This document shows, one piece after another, positions 44,554-54,473 of a stretch of DNA of 64,000 nt (position 1 is the first letter of the stretch; each line of letters opens with the position of its first letter). Position numbers and translations under genes: made by a program. The stretch spans positions 505,085-569,084 of the forward strand of contig BCJJ01000010.1 of the NCBI GenBank assembly GCA_039545355.1, read 5' to 3'. The notes beneath the pieces were generated by a model. That model was not told the origin of the DNA and ran no database searches. It worked only from the letters and a program-made list of their open reading frames with translations. The DNA comes from Trichosporon coremiiforme. Lineage: Eukaryota; Basidiomycota; Tremellomycetes; Trichosporonales; Trichosporonaceae.

Positions 44554-44983
44554 TGTTGAAAGGGAGTGTGAAGTTGATTACCCGTTGCCAGACGGCTGGA
44601 TATTTTGGAGGAAGACGCGTCGAACGATCGTACCGTTCCCTGCCAGTCGGCGGGGGCCGGCGGACCGTGCCTGGCTGTTCGGCATGAGGTTTCGGACCAC
44701 TCCTCGTCGTACAATGCGTCACCGCTGTCTTCTCTTTGTAGCTTTTAGTCGGAGGTTCAACGCTGTCTATGGAAGCGTATACATGCTATCTGCATTCGTT
44801 CTTGCTCAGAACTCGCTTCGGTGTAATGCACACAACCTACAAGTGGAAGGGCCCTCGCCACCATTGAATGTCGTCACGTGACAGGACCACGCGGGACCAA
44901 AAGCCACCCCGATGTTGATGCAGTCATGTCCATCGATCTCGACCTCGAGCATCGAGCACTCACACATTATCAGCGACGACAAG
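44554..44983. promoter_or_regulatory. Bidirectional promoter between ERG27 and LSM3
   Basis: 430 bp separate the two start codons, which point away from each other, so both promoters share this space. No TATA box is evident on either side. A CACGTGAC near 44875 contains an E-box core (CACGTG) and is the only obvious candidate factor site. Confidence 0.6.
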
Positions 44984-45579
44984 ATGGAGGACGCCGTGAA
45001 CGCCACTATCTCCGAGCCCCTCGACATTGTCAAGCTCGCCCTCGGCGAGTGAGTCGGCACCATGCTTTCATGAACTAACGACAGGCGCGTGTTCATCAAG
45101 ATGCGCGGAGACAGGACAATAACTGGAACGCTGCACGTGAGTCCACCCGCTGGAACTCCTTTCGCTGGACGTTAAGGAAGGGAGAGGCTCTAGATCTGGG
45201 AAGGATAATAGGGACAACGGAACCGGGAAGATCGGCGTGTCTTGGTTCCCATGCGGTGCAGCGACGGCCAAAGGAAGACAGCGACGTTTCGTCGGCGCAG
45301 CCGCCTTGCCCCGCAGGCATCGACGGCGGCATTGAGAGACAAGCTTTCTCGTTTCGTGACTAGCTGATAGCAGGCCTACGACGCGCACATGAACGTCGTC
45401 CTCTCGAACGTCGAGGAGTCGATCCACCACGTCGACATCTCCGAGGACGGCACGCCCTCGGCGCCGCGGGTAAGTGCAGTGCCCTGCTCACTGACGTTCT
45501 TGGAAGCTGATCCCAGGTCGAGCGCAGGAGTATGGAGATGCTCTTCGTCCGTGGCGACGGAGTGATTCTGGTAAGCTAG
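44984..45579 (+). CDS. LSM3: U6 snRNA-associated Sm-like protein LSm3
   Basis: Four exons (44984-45048, 45085-45136, 45374-45469, 45517-45579) give 91 residues, normal for LSm3. The Sm1 motif is EPLDIVKLALGERVFIKMRG followed by AYDAHMNVVLSNVEE, and Sm2 is MEMLFVRGDGVIL. LSm3 is part of the LSm2-8 ring on U6 snRNA and the LSm1-7 ring that promotes decapping of mRNA. The spliced sequence runs directly into the stop (VILVS, TAG at 45577-45579). The GTAAGC at 45571 resembles a donor, but using it would extend the frame antisense into the neighbouring gene, so it was rejected. Exons are separated by introns of 36, 237 and 47 nt. The gene converges on the minus-strand gene ending at 45741. Confidence 0.93.
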
Positions 45580-45740
45580 GGTGCAGCACGCAGCTGACAT
45601 GCAGATCTCGCCGACGCAGTGAGCGCATTGTAAAGTAGACGTAGACATGGCTAATGGACACTGTTGCATAAGACTGCCCTTCTCCTCTGCTGACGCTGGC
45701 TAACGGGTCCACTGGGCTGTCGCCAGCCCAGGAAGAACAA

Positions 45741-46641
45741 CTATGAGAAGCCCGGCGCCGCGTCCATCGTATTCGTCCCGTCCCCCTCGTACTCGTCGTT
45801 TCCCTCCGAGAACTCGTTCTCGGCGTCCTCCTCCTCCTCACGATCCATGCGCATGTCGCTGTCGTATCCTTCATCGCGCCTGCTCCTTGCTACGTCCATC
45901 GGCAGGCCTGTGCCGGGGTCATCTTCTTGGGAGGCGTAGACGGCGGCGGCAGAGTATCCGTCCCGATCCGAGAAGGTGTTGGAGGGGTCGTCGACGTGAG
46001 ACCTGGCGTAGTGCGAGGCTTGGGCCTGGTGCCGCAGCTCCTGGTACGCTCGCTGATCGGGAGACTCGGGAGTGTCGGGCCGCTGCTGCTGTAGACCCAG
46101 GTTCGCGAAGCGGGCTGCGGTCTGGTTGTCGAAGTCGCGATTGCCGAGTGCGAGGGATTCCCCCATGGGTCTGGGGTCAGCTTACGTCTCTAGCCGCGCT
46201 AGCTGAGAGCCAAACTGCGTAGAGAAGGGTCAGATATTTGGATACTCACAGACTCATCTTGTTAGCCGGATGCGCCGCCTCACCCTGGCGAATACACTCC
46301 ATTGCTCTCGCCTTTCCGCTCCGCGTCGTCGGACTAGTGGCGATGGGACTACGCTCCTCCATGCTCATACTCCCGATCCCGTCGACCATAAGCTCCTGCT
46401 CACGCGCGAGGAGCGCCTCGCGCATACTGAGCAGCGCGTCGCGGGCTGGATCTGAGCCCGCTCCCCCGCTCATAGTGGCAGTGGGTGACGTGCCGAACAC
46501 GGTCGTGAGCGTGCGCTCGTTCCGCGCGAGCCGGTCGCGCACCTCGGCAAGCGTGAGGTGGGACACGTCGTCGTGTTGCGCATGGTGCGCGCTGCCGCGC
46601 GAGCCACGGCGCGGCACACGTATCGGCGACGCGTGCTGCAT
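45741..46641 (-). CDS. Unrecognised acidic protein with helical N-terminal segment
   Basis: Two exons (46641-46250, 46170-45741) encode 273 residues. The N-terminal half contains HLTLAEVRDRLARNERTLTTVF and MREALLAREQELMVDGIG, both probably helical or short coiled coils. The junction region SLPMGESLALGNRDFDNQTA looks like the best-conserved stretch and spans the 79-nt intron. The last 60 residues are acidic (DREEEEDAENEFSEGNDEYE) and probably disordered. I do not recognise the family. The start has a short 5' region with no competing upstream ATG in frame. Its stop is 161 bp from the LSM3 stop, so the two 3' UTRs may overlap. No targeting signal or membrane segment is visible. Confidence 0.75.
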
Positions 46642-47397
46642 CCTGGCTTCTCCTCCTTCAGTTGGGCTGATCGAGCGGTTGAGGTCTGAGGTTCGTCGGC
46701 AAGTAACGGGTAGTCACTTGGTTTCCTTCCTGGTCCGAGCGGAAGTGTCGTTGGTGCTGGTGCTCAGCCTGTGTCATGCAAGTGGGGATCTGTTCTGAGT
46801 GGACAGGCGTTGACCGAGGGTGGAGGGGACTTATCGAAGGTCGCGCCTTAAGTAGTGCCCGAGAGGCGTGAGGGGCCGCATTTGCCTCCCTGCGTAGCAT
46901 CCCGATGTCCATCGATGTCCACCTGCGTCATAGGTCGGCGTGACTGACCCAGCCGAAGGCTCTCGTAGGCACGCATCCCTGCCATTCAGGTTTAGGCGCG
47001 GGGGCGTATGGAATTCACGTGGTAGTATATGCACGCCAAATTATGCTATCAGGCACGGCTCGATGCTTGATGGTGAGATGATCAGCGGACTGCTGCATGC
47101 CGGGGCTGCTCGTGTATGGGTCGACAGGACATTGCGCTGCTGAACGGGGAGCGGCTGAGCGCAAACTCGAGAATCAAAGAACGCAGACGAAGCAGGAAAG
47201 TGCAGTTCTAAGATTTCGCCCGGTACCGTTAGATCATTAGTACTTTCAACTTCGTGCTCCGCGCAGCTCTGGTGTCGACAACTGTGCCCTCTAGTCATGC
47301 AGGGATGATCGCATAGTCTACGATCTGGTACATCAAAACCCGGAGGTCGCCCACAAGCCTAAACACTCCACTCTACACTTTCGCCATGACGAATAGC
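46642..47397. other. Gap: promoter of the unknown gene at 46641 and 3' region of eL27
   Basis: 756 bp with only ORFs under 90 codons. It should contain the promoter of the minus-strand gene at its left edge and the 3' UTR of the ribosomal protein gene at its right edge. Nothing else was recognised. Confidence 0.5.
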
Positions 47398-48392
47398 TTA
47401 GAAGCGGAGCTTGGTGAAGAACCAGCGGTTGGAGCCCTTGGAGTAACGCTCCTCGAAGGCCTTCTTGACGGCCTTCTTGGCGTCCTCACGCTGGGTAGGC
47501 TCCTTGAAGGTGTCGGGGGTGACCGAGCCCTTAAGGCCCTCAAGCTCGAGAACGTAACGGGTGGGGAGGAGGTGCGAGTAGTTGACGACCTTGATGAAAG
47601 GCTTAACCTTGGAGCGCTTGGCAACCTTCTTCTTGCCCATCGACTTGGTGACCTTGAGAGGGTAACTGGAGGATTAGCCTGGTACAAACAGGCCAAGGCT
47701 GCCGTGCACACGACTGCTGAGAGTCTACTCACCGCTCAATGCCGGCGACGATGGCGTGGGGGTAGGGGCGCTCCTTGGTGCCCTCGTCACGCTGCTGAAG
47801 GACAACGACCTTCTTGCCGGCCTGTCGTCCAGAGAGAACGACGGCGACCTCTGCACTTGTTAGCTTGCGAACTTCGGACCTTCGAAGCTGGGATACGTTT
47901 ACTGCAGGTCGACAATCCGTCGAGACGAGCGGTCGATCCGCCATCCTGCAGTTGCGTCCTATCCTTCAGCTGTTGATACACACTTCCGGGCTTGTAGATC
48001 TTGACCACTGTTGGTAGGAATCAATCGGATCGGTAGGAGCGCGAGCGAGAAAGTCGATGGCAGGTTCAGATTCGGTAGATCAAGCAAGTTCGAAATGCAA
48101 GCGTTGCGAGTCGATAACGAGAGAGAGAAGGAGCGTCAGCACACGCCAAACATTCCAGATTTCCAGCGGCGACACCGATCTCGAAGACAGCGTCCCCGGT
48201 CCGTTCCACGACATTTTCGTCCTCTCCTTCCCGGCCGACATCAAACTTTCGTCCTCCGTTTCGGTCCAATCCTTCCACTTCCACCTCTCTGTCCAACGTT
48301 CCGTCTCGTCCATCGTCGTTCCATCATGTCGGTTGCGGCCCGGGAGTCGTTTCCATCGTCGTCGGTGCGCATGCTGGTGTCGTGCACTCACT
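47398..48392 (-). CDS. RPL27: 60S ribosomal protein eL27
   Basis: Spliced product of 136 residues, exactly the length of yeast eL27. Exons are 48392 (a single coding base), 48007-47984, 47850-47733 and 47665-47398. The protein begins [20 protein letters not shown] (a KOW-type start), continues [20 protein letters not shown] and [18 protein letters not shown], and ends RWFFTKLRF. It is a structural protein of the large subunit. The exon beginning at 48007 starts TGGTCAAG, so the A of the start codon must come from upstream. A donor preceded by A (AAAAAGA then GTGAGT at 48391) fits, so the initiation codon is split A/TG by a 384-nt intron. Exon 2 is only 24 nt. The leader exon position is inferred, and the other three exons are firm. 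Confidence 0.92.
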
Positions 48393-48949
48393 CTTTTTAG
48401 TTGTCGAGCTGTTGAAGGTTAGATCTCAGAAACGTAGACAGCCGACTGGTAACAACGGCGGGTGCAGGCCTGCGCGGGCGGAAGCAAAATGTCCATCGAC
48501 AGACGAAACTGCACAATTTGGCTCCCTGGGTGTACGGCGTTTTCGGCGTTTCTTCACTTGGCGTCTATCCACGTGGATGGCACACCTTGACGACGTCCGT
48601 GCCTGAATGCTCCTGGATGCTGGATCTCGGTCGCGACTCCCTCGTTGCCTCCTCACTCTTAGCTCGCGACTGCACCACTCCCAACGACATGCGTACTATC
48701 AGATCAACAGATTCCAGCCTAACGTCTCCTCAAAGATAACACCGCCGCGATCGTGCTGTGAAAAGACCATCAAGATGTCTTGTAGGCGCCGATACCGTCA
48801 GCGGTTGCTTCCGCTTTCTCGACGCCTAATGCACAGTGGTGGTTTGCCTTCTTATTCTCTGCATTCACTCTACGATCTGTATGGACAATGGCTATACAAT
48901 TTCACGTTCCGTTTCTTCTCGCTCTGTCTGCGTTGCTGCAGCAGCTAGC
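48393..48949. other. Gap: eL27 promoter and 3' region of NmrA-like gene A
   Basis: 557 bp. On the minus strand it should hold the 5' UTR and promoter of the ribosomal protein gene at the left and the 3' UTR of the NmrA-like gene at the right. Small ORFs show no motifs. No TATA box is obvious. Confidence 0.5.
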
Positions 48950-49987
48950 TTAGAAGCCGAAGTGTTCCTGGACCTTGGGCGAGTCCTTGAGCCACTGGGT
49001 GAAGTCCTTGGCCAGAGGGGCGATCTTGCGGCTCGCCTGGACATCGCGCTTCATCTCACTGTCCGGTCAGCTACATTCCCATTTTACAGCTGGTCTGTAC
49101 TCACCCATTAGCGAAAGCGAGGTAGTTGAGCCAGAGCTCTCCGTCCATCTTCTTCCCGTGCTCCATGAAAGCGTCGCGGGACCAGTGCTGGGTGTCCCAC
49201 TGCTTGCCCGAGAGCTGGGACAGCACCTCGCAGATGCGCTTCGGGCTGAGAACCTCTGTGCACGCCTCCATGTCCTTGCCAATCCACTTGTCGGGGTCCT
49301 CGAGAGCGGCGCGGACCCAGTATCCGATATCATCAACACTGAACGCGGGGATCTGCGCATTGTCCGGCATCTCGAGGTGCAGGATGCGCTTGCCGTCCTT
49401 CTCGTCCCACTTGGCCATGCCGAGGTTCTGGAAGAAGTACGACGTGTACAGCTGCGTGCTCGGGATGTTGTTCTTCTTCATTTGCTCCGTCACGCGCGCC
49501 TTGGCGTCGAAGTGTGGCAGCTCCTGGCGCGGCTTGTAGCTCTCCAGCGCCGAGTAGACGACGTGCTTGACGCCCGCCTTTGCGCTCGCGTCGACGGCCG
49601 AAGAGGACTGCGTGAACTCGATCTCGGCGGCTTCTGAAGAGTTGTTGCCCTTGTACGCGATCCAGACTGTCGTCAGCTCAGGCCAGTTCATGGAAGCATG
49701 TCGTCACTCACAGTTCGCGTTCACGAACGAAGCGTACGCGCCTTCAAGGCCACTGGCGTACGACTGGGGGTTGTCGAGGTCGCCCTTGATCAGCGTCACA
49801 CCGAGGTCGGCCATGCCTGTTGTCAGCTCCGACCGTCGGTTCCCAGCTTACGCTTGCTAGAGCCCGAGTCGGGGTTGCGAGTGACTCCCCACACGTCCCA
49901 CTTGTCCTTGTGCTCAAGCAGAGCGCGCGCGACCGACGCGCCCTGGTTGCCGGTAACACCGAAGATGACGACCTTCTTAGGAGCCAT
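48950..49987 (-). CDS. NmrA-like NAD(P)-binding protein, copy A
   Basis: Four exons (49987-49852, 49816-49712, 49666-49105, 49058-48950) give 303 residues. The N-terminus is a Rossmann dinucleotide-binding fold with VVIFGVTGNQGASVARALL (G-x-x-G-x-x-G type), followed by GVTRNPDS, GDLDNPQS and FVNANFW. This is the NmrA/HSCARG group of atypical short-chain dehydrogenases, which sense NAD(P) redox state or reduce small substrates. The catalytic Tyr-x-x-x-Lys is absent or displaced, as usual for NmrA-like proteins. AGVKHVVYSALESYKP is the typical central strand. A TATATA element lies about 130 bp upstream of the ATG. A paralogue follows 0.7 kb upstream in the same orientation. Whether it regulates nitrogen metabolism, as true NmrA does, cannot be said. 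Confidence 0.9.
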
Positions 49988-50685
49988 TGTTGCTGATTTG
50001 CTACGTTGCTGAAGTTGGAGAGAAGAGGAGAGCTGTTGCTGAGAATGGGGATCGCTGGAATGCGTTCGTGTCGTTGTTTTGTTCTGATGGGGATGTGGGA
50101 AGTCGAGCGTGCTAGATATATGTACTCTCCCCGAGATTGTGGCGCTGGGATTAGCTAAGGCTTCTCGAAGACGAGCCATGAACGCATGGTACGGTAGTAG
50201 CAACCAAGGCGCGTTTCGTCATATCATGTGGGCCAGATCCCCGATCGGCAAGTCCCCCATCGGTCCAGATTCCCACTGGTGTGTCACTCGCAAGCGCCAG
50301 CCACCCGCTCTCGGCCCGTTTCCTCACCGTAGGAACGTGTGGGAATAGCTCAAGACCCCGCGTCCCTCTCACTCCCTGTGACAATGCAGATCACGGGGCC
50401 AGCGGAGCATTATGCGACAGTCGGTCTTGGCGCCGACGCAGACTATGATGCACCGATGCATCAGCATCACCAGCCAGAGTAGCCAGATAGTCCGGTGACG
50501 GAGCGGCGTCACGTGACGAATAAGCCGAGATAAGCGGAGCATAAGCGGCGGGAGTGCTGACATAGCTCGGGCTCCGACCCCGTGCGATCAGGAACATGTT
50601 CGGATCATGGCATTCGATGCATCGCCGTTCTACTCGTCAGTATCTACAGATTATCGAGCTGCGTTGGGACACGGAAAAGTGCAAG
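49988..50685 (-). promoter_or_regulatory. Promoter region of NmrA-like gene A, with TATATA near 50116
   Basis: 698 bp between the start of copy A and the stop of copy B. On the minus strand a TATATA-type element lies at about 50116-50122, 130 bp before the ATG at 49987. The intervening leader is A/C-rich and carries several CAACAG and CAACA stretches. Nothing gene-like was seen. Confidence 0.5.
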
Positions 50686-51767
50686 CTAGAACTTGAAGTA
50701 CTCCCTCGCCTTGGGCGTCTGCAGCCACTGCTTCAGGTCCATAGCGGTGGGGGCGATCTTGCGGCTTGCGGGCGTGTCGCGCTTCATCTCGCTGCCTGTC
50801 AGTTGAGCCACGTGGAGCAACTCACCCCTTGAAGAGCGCGTAGAAGTTGATCCACCACTCGTAGTCGATCTGCTGCTCGAGCGCCAGGAATGTCTCGTCG
50901 CTGAGGTGCTGCGTCTCCCACTTCTGGCCAGAGACTTCAGCAAGCGCCTTCGCGATTGAGTCGGGGGTCAGGTCCTCGGTGCTCGTGTCCATATCCTTGC
51001 CTGGGGTGTCAGCTATATCCTTCGTTCGGAGGCGGCAGTAGCTGGACCACTCACCAATCCAGGACTCATCCTCAAACGCAGCGCGCACCCAGAGCCCAGT
51101 CTCAGCGACGCTGAAACCGGGGAAGGGCGTATCGTCTGTCATAGGGATCTGGAAGATCTTCTTCCCGCTTTCCTCCTTCCAGGGCGTCGAGAGGAGGTTC
51201 TCGAAGAAGTAGCTCGTGAACAGCTGCGTTGAGGGGACACCGTTCTCCTTCATGTACGCCGTGACGCGAGCCTTGCCGTCGTAGTGCGGGATGGCGACGC
51301 GGGGCTGGAAACTCTCCAGTGTCGAGTAAACGACGTGCTTGACGCCAGCCTTGACACTGGCGTCGACAGCGCCGACCGTGTGCGCGTACTCGATCTCGGC
51401 GGCCGCGTTGCCGTCCCCATTCGGGGTGTACGAGAGCCAGACTGGAGTTAGCTGATCGTATCTGATGCCAGCTTGAGATGTGGGGGCGGGGCTCACAGTT
51501 CGCAACGATGAAGGCACCGTAGGAGCCCTCCAGGGCTGCGGCGTACGACTTGGGGTCGTCCAGGTCACCCTTGACGAGCTTGACGCCGAGCGCCGCGATA
51601 GCCTTGGCAGCCACGCTGTCGGAATTGCGCGTGAGGCCGAACACCTCCCACTTGTCGGGCTGCTCGGCCAGAGCGCGGGCGACAGAGGAGCCCTGGTTGC
51701 CTGCTGTCAGCTTCGAATTGTTTAGATAGCTACCAGTGACGCCGAAGACGAAGATCTTGCGAGGCAT
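50686..51767 (-). CDS. NmrA-like NAD(P)-binding protein, copy B (tandem paralogue)
   Basis: Five exons (51767-51734, 51700-51497, 51441-51055, 51000-50826, 50791-50686) give 301 residues. The Rossmann motif FVFGVTGNQGSSVARAL is assembled across intron 1, which is only 33 nt and ends in CAGCAG. Only the downstream AG restores GNQG. Other shared blocks are KLVKGDLDDPKS, IVANFWLSY, AGVKHVVYSTLESFQP, STQLFTSYFFENL and GEMKRDTPASRKIAP. Similarity to copy A runs over the full length, and two introns occupy identical positions and phases (inside the Phe codon of ANFW, and before EMKRD). Copy B has extra introns after VTG and inside WIGKDMD. A TATAAAT lies about 100 bp before the ATG. Biochemical role is unknown beyond NAD(P) binding. 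Confidence 0.9.
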
Positions 51768-52722
51768 TGTTGTATGTGAAGCTGTAGGAAATGAGAGCGG
51801 GAAGTGAGTGAGAGGAGGACGCGTAGCGAGTTGCTGATGCTGTGGGAAGGTCACTGAGACAGCGCATTTATACACCTCAAAGGCAGGTATGAAAAGTCTA
51901 CAGTCAGTTCATGTTGTGTGAACAAGCACGATTGTGTTGGTCAGCAGAACGGTGTGCTTGGTCAGATCCTCGATCGGATGTGCCCAGATTCTTCAGTTCG
52001 TCTCACCGACCTCAACACTATGTAGTGCTCAAGGGAAGATCTATGGCGTTCAGCGACGTCGCTCGGCTCGAGGACAATGGAATACGCACCATAAGCACCG
52101 CTTCACGTGGCGTGATACGTCGAGATAAGCGGACGACTCATGACGCTGAGGTTCGAATGCACTACGGCAGCCCCGAGGCCCCGCGGCCGGTGAGAGAGCA
52201 GTGAGAGGGGGAGGGCGCACGTCTTGTTGGATCTTATGACTGGCGGAAATTGAGTGGATGTGGGCCAGTACGAGTCTGACCCGAGTCAACCTTTGAGACG
52301 TCGGCTGAGACAACGGGAAGTTTGCGGAATCTGACACATCACCGCTTGAAGTCGACTAGGAAGGCACTGGGTGCAAGTACGGATGCAGGTGGCAACAAGT
52401 TGATGCGGAGTACATCTGTTGCCTCGCTGTCGACGGCCGATGCGGCCGTGGGACACGAGGTAGCTTGGGTAACGGCGGACCGTGGCTTTTGATGATTAAT
52501 GGTGACACGGAGAGCTTGAGGTTAATGGTCAGCAATGAAGGGCACGGACTAGTAAAGTTATAGAGAGCTGCAGGGTTGAGGTGGAAGTATAGTGTAGTTA
52601 AGAGTATCTTGTCTTGCAGTTGAGCGTGTGGCGAAGAGTAGTTGCTGACAGGTGGCGGGCTGGGAGACTTGTCGCTAACTTGAGAGCTTGAGGAGATCAG
52701 TCAGCAGCTCAGGACTCGCGTG
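51768..52722. other. Gap: promoter of NmrA-like gene B and 3' region of the coiled-coil gene
   Basis: 955 bp without a supported gene. The left end is the promoter of copy B (TATAAAT on the minus strand at 51872-51866). The right end is the 3' side of the minus-strand gene ending at 52723. ORFs are all under 100 codons. Confidence 0.5.
51866..51872 (-). promoter_or_regulatory. TATA box candidate of NmrA-like gene B
   Basis: Reads TATAAAT on the minus strand, about 100 bp upstream of the ATG at 51767, in a position typical for a fungal TATA box. The leader after it is purine/pyrimidine mixed and contains no other ATG close to the start. Confidence 0.6.
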
Positions 52723-54473
52723 TCAGCGGCGAAGCCTCTTTAGTGGCCGGTCGTTCATCTCGAACCCCTCCTCGTTGAGCTCATCCAGCTGCTTCAGCTG
52801 CTCGGGTAAAGTGGCGGTCTTGCTGCTTCTCCCGCTTGCCTTTCCATCGGTAGCCGAGGTAGGCACCTTCCTCCGCTTTCGCGCACCCGCTATCCTGATG
52901 GCCTCCTCGCCGGTGCCTACCGCTGCTACGCTTCCCTTCTTCTTACTCTTCCCCTTGGCCGTGTCCGTCTCCTCACCGATCTCCCTTTCTTCCAGTAACG
53001 GAGCGCCCGACCGGTTGTCCTCGACCGACGAGCCTCCCGTCACTTCCATGCCGTCCTCATCATCAGAGTCATCGACATAGATCACAGGCGGAGACCGTTT
53101 GTCCCTCTCCACAGCATCGATGCACTCGGTGTGTTCAATCGTCTGGTGACTGAAGGGAGGAGCCTTCGCGCAAGCGACAAGTGTGCGGTGCAAGGCGATG
53201 TCCTCGAGCGAACCGCGGGCCTTTATTTGGTCCAGATCCCACTCGAGAAGGTGTGACATATCCTTGCTGGGATGCGCGACAGTGTTACGGTTGTCCTTCT
53301 TTCCGAGGTGTTGGCGAAGTGGCTCGAGTGCCTTCCGCAGCTCAGTAATGCTGACCCCCAGGCGTTCCGCTGCGTCGGGTGGACAGTCTCCGCACATGAA
53401 GCGTTGAAAGTGCCTCCAGATCTAGTGTCAGCTATCACCGTCGACACGCGTGCTGGGAAGTGGACGTCGATGTCAGATGAGGGGCAGGGGCAGGGGCAGG
53501 GGACGTACAACGGGTTTGGATCGCAGCTCCTGGGAATAGATTGCGCCGAGAATGACAGTGGCTTTCTCGATCGGATACAGAGAACCGTACCGCCGCTCTG
53601 CAGCTGCGTTTACCGCTCGCAGAGTCGCGATTGTCTTCCACTGACCTGAGATCTGTTCCGTGAGCTTACGGTTTGCCTTGCGCAGAGCCTTCAGCTCCCC
53701 CTCGATATCTCCTAACGGGCTCGCACCGCCACCCCCACTCTCTTCGACATCTGGGGTGAAGGGGGGTGTTTTCTTGGAGTTGGCGGGATTCCTCTCCGCC
53801 TCGAGCTCCTTGCGCAGCGTCACAATTTCCTCGCTCTGCTGCGCCAGCTGTATATTCTGCTGAGCTAGTGCTTCGGTCAACCTCTCGGTCTCTCCGTCAC
53901 GACGAGCGATCTGCCCTTCCTTGCCCCTCAGCTCGACCTTGAGCTGCTCGATCTCACGGGGCGCGCCCTCCAGCTCGGTATCGCGACGAGCACACTCCCT
54001 CTGTTTCCCTAAGAGCTGGTCTAACACGACCTCGAGCTTGCGGACCACGCGTAAAGCATTGGTGAAGGGCTGCTGGTCAGCTCATTGGAAATGCCACGGC
54101 AGCGAACGGAAGGAGAGGCTAAAGATGATCCGGCGTCGCACTCGGAGCGGCCATCGCTGTCGAGGTTGATGACGCTGTTTTGGCTCGGAGCATTGGCAGG
54201 ACCAGCATCGGCGTCGTCGGGAGAAAGGCGGCTGCGGTTGTCGTCGTCATCGGAGTCGAGGTACGGAGAGTCGATGCGCATGGGGGTGCCACCATCTGTG
54301 TCGAGGTCGACACCAGAGTCGTCACCCTCGCCACCTGCAGAAGTCCGAGCAGGCGGCTGCCCGCTATCCCAGACTGCAGAATGCAGCCTGTTCTCTGGCG
54401 GGGATGGCAGTGACGCCTCCAGCGCCTCATTGCAATCACGGTCACGATCGAGCTCGTCGAGAGTCAGAGCCAT
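52723..54473 (-). CDS. Unrecognised coiled-coil protein, probably nuclear
   Basis: Three exons (54473-54108, 54069-53509, 53421-52723) give 541 residues. Residues 1-122 are acidic and Ser/Asp-rich with short motifs such as DSPYLDSDDDDN and SVINLDSDG, the latter resembling a SUMO-interacting sequence (V-I-N-L next to acids). Residues 123-310 are a long coiled coil (REIEQLKVELRGKEGQIARR, LRKELEAERN, ELKALRKANRKLTEQISGQW). Then comes a cysteine-containing block, IWRHFQRFMCGDCPPDAAERL. The C-terminus has another acidic patch (VIYVDDSDDEDGMEV) and basic nuclear-localisation-like stretches (KGKSKKK, RKRRKVP, RPLKRLRR). Intron 1 is 38 nt with a GTTCGC donor and a CAGCAG acceptor. Intron 2 contains a GGGGCA repeat. 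The domain layout suggests a chromatin or SUMO-pathway scaffold, but I cannot name a family. Confidence 0.75.

Noticed and set aside
45571..45780. Possible extra LSM3 exon after a GTAAGC donor-like sequence
   Set aside because: Joining it would extend LSm3 by about 70 residues antisense to the neighbouring gene. Direct reading reaches a stop two codons later and gives the normal LSm3 length.
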